From: a bacterium
GTDB lineage: Bacteria; Pseudomonadota; Alphaproteobacteria; Caulobacterales; Hyphomonadaceae
DNA length: 7,627 nt
Assembly (NCBI GenBank): GCA_030824255.1
Contig: JAVBYB010000442.1
Span: 1-7,627 of the forward strand
Direction: 5' to 3'
A program made the translations under genes and the position numbers. Under the pieces are notes generated by a model that was given only the letters and a program-made list of their open reading frames with translations, had not been told where the DNA came from and searched no databases. Numbering within the stretch: the stretch's first letter is position 1; each line of letters begins with the position of its first letter. Below, one piece after another: positions 1-5,868 of this stretch.

Positions 1-2204
1 ATCTGGAACTTTCGCAGCTGGCGCATGAAGTCGGCGACAGCGCACATGCTCCCTCGGTGGACCGCCTGTTCTCGGCGAACCCCGGCATGGCGGCGCCGAT
101 CTATCGCCTGTCCAAGGCGGCGAAGGCGGGCCTGGCGCGCACGGAACTCCTGCCGGCGCTGCTGTTCGGCGACAGCCTGACGCCGACCCAGTTCGAGGCG
201 AGCGTGGCGCCGCTGGGTGCAACGCGCGCGCTCTGGCGCCTGCGCAAGATCGAGGCGTCGTCTTCCTCGGTGGCGAGCGGCTCGGTCGATCCGCGCGCGC
301 TCTACGTGGAAGATGCGCCAGTCGGCTTCTTCTCGGCGCGCCGCGACGGCCGCGTCGTCTATATCAACCAGACGCTTCGCCAGATGCTGGGCCTGCCTGA
401 CGGCGAGCACGCGCTGCGCCTTGAAGACATCATGCGGCCCGAAGGCCTCAAGCTGATGAAGCGTGAAGTGCGCGGCCAGTCGAGCCAGCGCGCCGAAGTC
501 GTGTTGCGCGCCCGCGATGGCGTCGAGAGCTCGGCGACGCTGATCACGATCTGGTCGGGCAAGGGCGCCGATGCGCTGACCCGTTCGATCGTCTATGTGG
601 CGAGCGCGAGCGAACAGACCGTGCGGCGGGCGCCGGTGGCGGTTTCTGGCTCCGCGCCAGAGATGTCAGCAGCGGGCCGTGCGGATGACACGATGTTCGC
701 CGATGCGCCATTCGGCGTCGTCCGCCTTGATGGCGAGGGCGTCGAGACTGCAGTCATGCTGGACGCCAACCGGTCGCTCATCGAGATGACCGGCGGACGC
801 GCGCAGCCGGGCGCACGCTTTGCCGACCTGTTCGTCGCCGACCAGGGCACGGCCGCGCTGGCCGAGGAACTGACCAAGGCGCTGGATGGCGCGCGCACCT
901 TCAAGCTGGCGGGCACCAAGGACCGCTCGGCCGACGTGTTCGTGACGCTGGACCGGCAGGGACGCCCCGCCGCCGCCTACGTCATCGACACGACCGAGAA
1001 GCGTGAACTCGAGAAGCGTCTGGCGCAGGGCGAAAAGCTGCAGGCGCTGGGCAACATGGCGGGCGGGCTGGCGCACGAGTTCAACAACATGCTGGCCGGC
1101 ATCATCCTCAACGTGAACAAGCTCGAAATCCGGCACCCTCCGGGCGATCCGACCTTCTTCGAGCTGAAGTCGATCAACGAGTTCGCCGCGCGCGGCGCGC
1201 AGCTGATCCGCACCATGCTGGCCTTCACGCGCCAGCAGGTGTTCCGCCCCGAAGTGTTCGACGTGACGGATGCGCTGTCGGACTATTACACCCTGCTGCG
1301 CGACATCATCGACGAGCGCATCAAGCTGGACATCGTGCATGGCCGCGACCTGCCGCGTATTCGCGCGGACAAGGGGCAGCTGGAGACGGTGGTCACCAAC
1401 CTCTGCACCAATGCGCGCGACGCCATGATCGACAAGAGCGGCGGCGGCCGCCTGCTGATCCGCACGTCAAGGTCGGATGCGGCGGCGGCGCGCAAGGATG
1501 GCTTCACGCACGTGACCGATGGCGACTATGCGCTGATCGAAGTGGTTGACGATGGCGGCGGCATTCCGCCCGACGTGCTGGAGAAAATCTTCGAGCCGTT
1601 CTTCACCACCAAGGCGGAAGGCAAGGGCACGGGCCTTGGCCTCGCAACGGTCTATGGCATCGTCAAGCAGCTCGGCGGCTTCATCTATCCGGTCTCCAAG
1701 GTCGGTCGTGGCACGACGTTCAAGATCTTCCTGCCGGCCTGGACCGGGCCGATCGAGGAAGCGCACGAGCCTTCGGTTCTCGAGAACGCGCCGGCGCCCA
1801 AGGCGTCTGCGTCGAACAGCGGCGATCTTTCGGGACGCGGCAGCATCCTGCTGGTCGAGGACGAGGACGGGGTGCGCGGCATTGCAGCCCAGCTGCTGCA
1901 GTCGTGCGGCTATTCCGTCATCGAGGCCAGCGATGGCGAGATGGCGCTCGAGATCATCAAGGGGCAGGCGGGCACAATCGACCTGCTGATCTCCGACGTG
2001 GTGATGCCGGGCATGGATGGTCCGGCGCTGCTCAAGGAAGCGCGGCCGTGGCTGCAGAATACGCGCGTCATGTTCATCTCGGGCTATGCCGAGCGCGATC
2101 TCGCCAAGACGCTGGAGGATGATCGCGGCATCACCTTCCTGCCGAAACCTTTCACGCTGCGCCAGCTGGCGGAGAAGGTGAAATCGGAGCTGCGGGACAA
2201 CTAG
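1..2204 (+). CDS. cckA: CckA-type hybrid sensor histidine kinase, 5' end cut by window edge
   Basis: This is a membrane-associated hybrid kinase of the CckA family, which starts the CckA-ChpT-CtrA phosphorelay controlling the alphaproteobacterial cell cycle. The frame is open to the left edge (first whole codon at 3), so the start and any membrane segments lie outside; the GTG at 57 is only an internal candidate. Residues below are numbered from that GTG. Visible are a degenerate PAS-like stretch (about 1-65), PAS domains at about 80-185 and 210-313, and a DHp helix with phosphoacceptor His340 in GGLAHEFNN. The CA domain has an N box (NLCTNARDA, 448-456), G1 (DDGGG, 498-502), an F box (FEPFFTTK, 512-519) and G2 (GKGTGLGLA, 522-530). 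A linker follows (about 565-593), then a receiver with acidic residues E601-D604, phosphoacceptor Asp647, Ser675 and Lys697. Tyr533, Lys537 and Ile543 match residues known to bind c-di-GMP in Caulobacter CckA. A CckA paralogue is possible but less likely, because the core is close to CckA throughout. Confidence 0.87.
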   Translation, partial: LELSQLAHEVGDSAHAPSVDRLFSANPGMAAPIYRLSKAAKAGLARTELLPALLFGDSLTPTQFEASVAPLGATRALWRLRKIEASSSSVASGSVDPRALYVEDAPVGFFSARRDGRVVYINQTLRQMLGLPDGEHALRLEDIMRPEGLKLMKREVRGQSSQRAEVVLRARDGVESSATLITIWSGKGADALTRSIVYVASASEQTVRRAPVAVSGSAPEMSAAGRADDTMFADAPFGVVRLDGEGVETAVMLDANRSLIEMTGGRAQPGARFADLFVADQGTAALAEELTKALDGARTFKLAGTKDRSADVFVTLDRQGRPAAAYVIDTTEKRELEKRLAQGEKLQALGNMAGGLAHEFNNMLAGIILNVNKLEIRHPPGDPTFFELKSINEFAARGAQLIRTMLAFTRQQVFRPEVFDVTDALSDYYTLLRDIIDERIKLDIVHGRDLPRIRADKGQLETVVTNLCTNARDAMIDKSGGGRLLIRTSRSDAAAARKDGFTHVTDGDYALIEVVDDGGGIPPDVLEKIFEPFFTTKAEGKGTGLGLATVYGIVKQLGGFIYPVSKVGRGTTFKIFLPAWTGPIEEAHEPSVLENAPAPKASASNSGDLSGRGSILLVEDEDGVRGIAAQLLQSCGYSVIEASDGEMALEIIKGQAGTIDLLISDVVMPGMDGPALLKEARPWLQNTRVMFISGYAERDLAKTLEDDRGITFLPKPFTLRQLAEKVKSELRDN

Positions 2205-2220
2205 AGCCAGGCCGGTGACG

Positions 2221-2250
2221 CTTAGCTTGTGACGGCTTAGCTTGTGACGG
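2221..2250. repeat. 15-bp perfect tandem duplication over the ligD stop codon
   Basis: Two identical adjacent 15-bp units (cttagcttgtgacgg at 2221-2235 and 2236-2250) lie between the cckA and ligD ends. The unit length is a multiple of three. On the minus strand it therefore duplicates the last LigD codons with the stop: the gene ends A-V-T-S-stop at 2237, and the next in-frame codons read A-V-T-S-stop again, to 2222. A partial third match (gtgacg) sits at 2215-2220. It looks like a recent slippage duplication that left LigD length unchanged. Confidence 0.9.
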
Positions 2251-4825
2251 CTTTCAGGCGCGCCGCCGTAATGGCCTGCCGGCCTGCGGCGGCGTAGCCT
2301 TTCCAGGGATCAGCTTTCTGCGCCTTCAGGCGCTTGCCGATGGTCTGCATCGTGAAGGCGCCTGCCGACTGGATGCGCGGAAGCTCTGACCAGCTGACAG
2401 GGGTCGCCACAGTGGCGGCGGGCTTTGCGCGGGGCGAGAAGGGCGCGATGGCCGTGGAGCCGCGTTCATTGCGCAGGTAGTCGATGAAGATGCGGCCGCG
2501 CCGCTTCTTCTTCGACATGTTCGCAACATAGCGATCGGGCGCGGAGGCTGCGAGCTTGTCGGCGACGCCGTGGCAGAAGGTCTTCACCTCGTCCCACGAA
2601 TTGCGGCGCGAAATCGGCGCGATGACGTGGATGCCCTTGCCGCCGGTGAGCAGCGGGAAGCTGGCGAGGCCGAGAGCGTCGAGCACGTCGCGGACTTCCA
2701 GCGCGGCTGCGCGCACCACGGAAAAATCGAGGTCTTCGTCCGGGTCCAGATCGAAGACCAGGCGTTCGGGTTTCTCGATTGCATCGGCGCGCGCGCCCCA
2801 GACATGCAGCTCCAGCGCGCCGACCTGTGCAGCCGAGACCAGCGCCTTCTTTGTGCGGATGACGAGATACTGGCCTGTCTTCCCATCCTTCTCACGGATG
2901 CCGACCGTTTCAATATCTTCAGGCGTCGAGGGGTTGTGGTGCTTCTGGAAGAAGCATTCAGCCGATGCGCCGTCCGGGCAGCGCACGATCGACAGCGGGC
3001 GGTCCTGGAGAGAGGGCAGGATGTAGTCTGCAAATGCCGCGTAGTATTCGGCAAGGTCCAGCTTGGTGAGGCCGGGCTCCTCCCACAGCACCTTGTCCGG
3101 CGAGGTGAGGCGGACGCCGAGCGGGGCGTCGTTGCCGGCAGATGGGGGTGCGGATTTCGACGCGCGGGCTGGTTTGCGGGCGGCCACGTTCACATCCTCG
3201 GCGGGTTTGTCTTCCCTCAGGCCCAGATAGCTCGGGTGACGCAGATAACCATCGGGCGTCTGTTCGAGATAGGCGATCTGGGCGACGAGATCCGGCTTCA
3301 GCCATACGGCGCCCTGATGCGCCTCTGCGGGCTCATCATCCAAGGGGCTGGCCTTGCGGATGCGGCCGGCGAATTTCGTCTTGAGCCTCGCGAACGTCTC
3401 ATCGTCGAAGCCCGTGCCGACGCGGCCGCGATAGATCAGCTTGCCGCCGGCGTATTCGCCGAGGATCAGAGACGAGAACGGGCGGCCGCGTTTGTCTGAC
3501 CGGCGGAAGCCGGCAATGACGAACTCATCATTGCCGATGCATTTCGACTTGATCCACGCGCCAGAGCGGCCCGACGTGTAAGGCGCATCGGCGCGCTTGG
3601 AGATGACGCCTTCGAGCTTGAGGCTGCAGGCTGAAGCAAGAACCTGGTCGCCCTCCTGCCGGATATGATCGCTGAAGCGGATGCCTTCGGGCGGATCGAT
3701 CAGCAGGGAGCGAAGGCGCGCCTTGCGTTCGCTCAGCGGCAGATCCGACAGGTCTGCGCCTTCATGGTTGAGGAGGTCGAAGAGGTGGAATTCGAGGCGT
3801 ATGGCGCTGTTCTCGGCGGCGGCCTGCATCTGCGAGAAGGCGGCGGCGCCATTTTCATCCAGCGCCACAAGCTCACCATCGAAGACGCCGTTGACGAGGC
3901 CGATCTCTTCCACGGCATGCGCAATGCGCATGTATTTGTGCGTCCAGTTCTTCTCGTTGCGCGTCCACAGCGTGGCGTTGCCGTTCTTGACGACGGCGAT
4001 GATCCGATAGCCGTCGAGCTTGATCTCGTGCAGCCAGCCATCACCCTCGGGCGGCTTGTCTGCGAGCTGGGCGAGCTGGGGCGCGACGAAGCGCGGAGGG
4101 ACGCGCGGGCCGCGATGTGGCGGCGGCTTTTTTGCGGGGGATGTCTTCGCAGCTCCCGTCTTCGCGGCCTTGGGCGTGGATTTGCGTGCGGGCTTTGCCG
4201 CTTTTCTGGTCGTGGCGTCTGGGGAATACATCTTGTCGCGCTGGTAGGCGTCTCCCTGTGTCTCGATCCCTGCGAGTGAGCGTTTTGTCTTGATGCTCGT
4301 GGTCCATTCCTCGGTTGCGATGAGATCGTACTTCGCCCAGTCGTCGCGCTCCTTGATGAGCAGCCAGTTGTCGCGTTTTGATGTCTCGCCGGGCTTTGGC
4401 TTCAGGCGAACGAGAACGAAGCCGCCCTTGAGACGCTCTCCGTAGAGGGCGAATTTCAGTTCGCCCTTTTTCAGTCCTTCGTGCGGGTCGCCCTGCGGCA
4501 GCCATTCGCCGCGATCCCACAGCATGACCGTGCCAGCGCCATAGCCATCGGGGATGACGCCTTCGAAACCGCCATACTCGATCGGGTGATCTTCCGTCTG
4601 AACGGCGAGGCGTTTGTCGGCGGGATTGAGGCTCGGGCCGCGCGTGACGGCCCATGACAGGAGAACGCCATCGAGTTCGAGGCGGAAATCATAATGCAGG
4701 CGCGTGGCGTCGTGCTTCTGGATGATGAAGAGGCGGCCGCTCTTCGATTTCTTCGCCTTGCCGCGCGGCTCCGGCGTCGACTTGAAGTCGCGCATGGAGC
4801 GGTATCTGGAAAGGCCATCGGCCAT
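2237..4825 (-). CDS. ligD: ATP-dependent DNA ligase LigD (phosphoesterase-ligase-polymerase), NHEJ
   Basis: This is the multifunctional end-joining enzyme: it processes 3' ends, adds nucleotides and seals double-strand breaks held by Ku. At 862 aa it has the PE-LIG-POL order of Pseudomonas aeruginosa LigD (840 aa), not the mycobacterial POL-PE-LIG order. The 3'-phosphoesterase domain (about 1-190) has His38, His44, Asp46, Arg48 and His80. A Lys/Ala/Pro-rich linker (about 203-243) precedes the ligase domain (about 244-545), with the adenylated Lys269 in EIKLDGYR and motif V WIKSK (424-428). The primase/polymerase domain (about 567-850) has His674, Asp692 and Asp694 (DLD) and Asp782 (IDYLRNERG). 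Their spacing (18, 20 and 90 residues) equals that of the Pseudomonas active site. The ATG start fits the usual N-terminus before RDFKSTPEP and touches the ku stop, so translation is probably coupled. It is transcribed toward cckA with no clear terminator. Confidence 0.96.
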   Translation of the reverse strand: MADGLSRYRSMRDFKSTPEPRGKAKKSKSGRLFIIQKHDATRLHYDFRLELDGVLLSWAVTRGPSLNPADKRLAVQTEDHPIEYGGFEGVIPDGYGAGTVMLWDRGEWLPQGDPHEGLKKGELKFALYGERLKGGFVLVRLKPKPGETSKRDNWLLIKERDDWAKYDLIATEEWTTSIKTKRSLAGIETQGDAYQRDKMYSPDATTRKAAKPARKSTPKAAKTGAAKTSPAKKPPPHRGPRVPPRFVAPQLAQLADKPPEGDGWLHEIKLDGYRIIAVVKNGNATLWTRNEKNWTHKYMRIAHAVEEIGLVNGVFDGELVALDENGAAAFSQMQAAAENSAIRLEFHLFDLLNHEGADLSDLPLSERKARLRSLLIDPPEGIRFSDHIRQEGDQVLASACSLKLEGVISKRADAPYTSGRSGAWIKSKCIGNDEFVIAGFRRSDKRGRPFSSLILGEYAGGKLIYRGRVGTGFDDETFARLKTKFAGRIRKASPLDDEPAEAHQGAVWLKPDLVAQIAYLEQTPDGYLRHPSYLGLREDKPAEDVNVAARKPARASKSAPPSAGNDAPLGVRLTSPDKVLWEEPGLTKLDLAEYYAAFADYILPSLQDRPLSIVRCPDGASAECFFQKHHNPSTPEDIETVGIREKDGKTGQYLVIRTKKALVSAAQVGALELHVWGARADAIEKPERLVFDLDPDEDLDFSVVRAAALEVRDVLDALGLASFPLLTGGKGIHVIAPISRRNSWDEVKTFCHGVADKLAASAPDRYVANMSKKKRRGRIFIDYLRNERGSTAIAPFSPRAKPAATVATPVSWSELPRIQSAGAFTMQTIGKRLKAQKADPWKGYAAAGRQAITAARLKAVTS

Positions 4826-5725
4826 CTAGCTCGCTTTCCTCTTCGGCGGGGCCTTCTTTGCGCTCTTCCGGGCGGTGGGTGTTTTTCGGGTTGCGGTCTT
4901 CTTCCGCGTCGGGCCTTTGCCGGCCTTGGCGGCGGCCTTGCCTTTCACGCTGGCGCGCAGGGCGGCCATGAGGTCGATGACGTTGCCCTGGCCTTTGACG
5001 CCGAGCTCCTCATCGCTCGCGTGAGAGACTTCGCCGGTCTTCTTCTTCTCGTTGATCAGCGCCCGAAGCGCGGCGGCATAGTGCGACTTGAACTTGTCGG
5101 GGTCGAACTTGTGCGTCTTCTTCTTGATGAGTTCGTTGGCAAGCGTGAGCATTTCCCTGTCGGGCTTCACGTTCGGGATGGTGTCGAATATCGTGTCGCT
5201 GTCTTTCACCTCGGTGGCGTAGCGCAGGGTTTCGAGCAGCAGGCCATCGCCGCATGCGCGGACGGCGCAGATCTGGTCGCGGCCGCGCGTGGCCATCTGG
5301 CCGAGGCCGATCTTCTTGCCGCCACGCAGCGCTTCGCGGATGACGGCGAAGCCCTCGGCGGCGACTTCATCACCGGCGGGGGTCACGTAATAGGGGCGTT
5401 CGTAATAGCGGGGGTCGATTTCGTCATGGTCGACGAACTGCACGAGGTCGATCGTGCGGCGGCTTTCGAGTTTGATCTCGTCGAGTTCCTCGGGGTCAAG
5501 GACCACGTATTCGTCCTTGTCGACCTCGACGCCCTTCACGATGTCCTTCGCCTTCACCGCGCCAATGCCGGGGGCGACCTTTTCGTAGCGGATCCGCTTG
5601 CCGGAGGATTTGTGGATCTGGTGGAGAGCTGTCTCCTTGCCGCTGTTCACGGCGGTGTAGAGCTCGATGCCGATCGTGACGAGGGAGAGGCGCAGATAGC
5701 CTTTCCAGTATGCGCGCGCGGGCAT
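4826..5725 (-). CDS. ku: Ku homodimer protein, DNA end binding for NHEJ
   Basis: Bacterial Ku forms a homodimeric ring that threads onto double-strand break ends and recruits LigD. The product is 299 aa, normal for the family. It opens with MPARAYWKGYLRLSLVTI, the characteristic start of the Ku beta-barrel core (about 1-250). The segment NVIDLMAALRASV (about 247-259) is the conserved C-terminal region that contacts LigD. Residues 260-299 form a basic tail with 12 Lys and 4 Arg in 40, probably for DNA binding. The frame stays open to an ATG at 5828-5830, but the start at 5723-5725 is preferred: it matches family N-termini, has AAAGG 7 nt upstream, and the extra 35 residues look like noise and would cover the predicted promoter. 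Its TAG stop is followed directly by the ligD ATG, so the two form an operon. Expression is probably stress-induced (motif at 5764-5789). Confidence 0.95.
   Translation of the reverse strand: MPARAYWKGYLRLSLVTIGIELYTAVNSGKETALHQIHKSSGKRIRYEKVAPGIGAVKAKDIVKGVEVDKDEYVVLDPEELDEIKLESRRTIDLVQFVDHDEIDPRYYERPYYVTPAGDEVAAEGFAVIREALRGGKKIGLGQMATRGRDQICAVRACGDGLLLETLRYATEVKDSDTIFDTIPNVKPDREMLTLANELIKKKTHKFDPDKFKSHYAAALRALINEKKKTGEVSHASDEELGVKGQGNVIDLMAALRASVKGKAAAKAGKGPTRKKTATRKTPTARKSAKKAPPKRKAS
4837..4842 (-). promoter_or_regulatory. Ribosome binding site of ligD inside the ku 3' end
   Basis: AGAGGA on the minus strand lies 11 nt before the ligD ATG (4823-4825), within the last codons of ku. The spacing is slightly long. 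With the abutting stop and start, it suggests ligD is translated partly by ribosomes ending on ku. Confidence 0.5.
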
Positions 5726-5732
5726 GGCTCTG

Positions 5733-5737
5733 CCTTT
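5733..5737 (-). promoter_or_regulatory. Ribosome binding site of ku, decides the start
   Basis: AAAGG (within GGAAAGG) on the minus strand lies 7 nt upstream of the ATG at 5723-5725. This is good Shine-Dalgarno spacing and supports that start over the in-frame ATG 105 bp farther upstream. Confidence 0.65.
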
Positions 5738-5742
5738 CCGGG

Positions 5743-5757
5743 TTTGCGTGATGCAAA
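5743..5757. repeat. Short inverted repeat in the ku leader
   Basis: TTTGC and GCAAA are separated by 5 nt (gtgat). The dyad lies at the predicted transcript start and ends 18 bp before the ku ATG. It could be an operator half-site pair or a weak leader hairpin; short dyads like this also arise by chance. Confidence 0.3.
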
Positions 5758-5763
5758 AGACCC

Positions 5764-5789
5764 AACGCAGAGGCGGGAACCCCGGTTCC
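5764..5789 (-). promoter_or_regulatory. Putative EcfG (general stress sigma factor) promoter of ku-ligD
   Basis: On the minus strand, GGAAC (5789-5785) is followed after exactly 17 nt by CGTT (5767-5764). This matches the consensus known for the alphaproteobacterial general-stress ECF sigma factors (EcfG, SigT, RpoE2): GGAAC, 16-18 nt, CGTT. The expected transcript start, a few bases downstream near 5757, leaves a leader of about 30 nt that contains the ku ribosome binding site. The motif lies in the only long gap in the window and points at ku. An exact nine-base match with allowed spacing is unlikely by chance in 133 bp, but no expression evidence is available here. Confidence 0.65.
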
Positions 5790-5790
5790 C
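5775..5790. repeat. 16-bp dyad overlapping the -35 element of the ku promoter
   Basis: GGGAACC and GGTTCCC, 7-bp perfect inverted arms, are separated by 2 bp. The arm at 5784-5790 contains the GGAAC of the putative EcfG promoter on the minus strand. The dyad could be a repressor site or an RNA hairpin in the pheT read-through transcript. No T-tract follows on the minus strand, so it is not a standard terminator. Confidence 0.4.
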
Positions 5791-5849
5791 TGCTCGGGAG
5801 CCTTGGCCAGCAACGCCATGCATGTCGCAAGGAATACAGCGCGCGGGCG

Positions 5850-5868
5850 CCGGGCCTCTCAGCCCCGG
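5850..5868 (-). terminator. GC-rich hairpin spanning the pheT stop codon, possible weak terminator
   Basis: On the minus strand, CCGGGGC and GCCCGG pair around the loop TGAGAG, which contains the pheT TGA stop, with one bulged base. An alternative outer pairing (5845-5851 with 5874-5880, 7 bp) covers the same area. No run of T follows, so intrinsic termination is doubtful; it may instead protect the 3' end or act with Rho. Confidence 0.25.

Noticed and set aside
57..59. GTG as the true start of cckA
   Set aside because: The frame is open upstream to the window edge with 18 further sense codons, no clear ribosome binding site precedes the GTG, and CckA proteins have an N-terminal membrane part that is not in view.
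666..1340. 224-codon open frame on the minus strand inside cckA
   Set aside because: It lies antisense to clear PAS and DHp coding sequence, and its product has a repetitive V/D/R/H/Q-rich make-up typical of reading high-GC genes backwards. No family is recognised.
2570..3499. 309-codon open frame on the plus strand inside ligD
   Set aside because: Antisense to the ligase and polymerase domains with all catalytic residues conserved in the ligD frame; no recognisable protein.
5775..5790. Intrinsic terminator of pheT at the 16-bp dyad
   Set aside because: No T-run follows on the minus strand; the nearest (four T) is well downstream, and the dyad coincides with the promoter motif.
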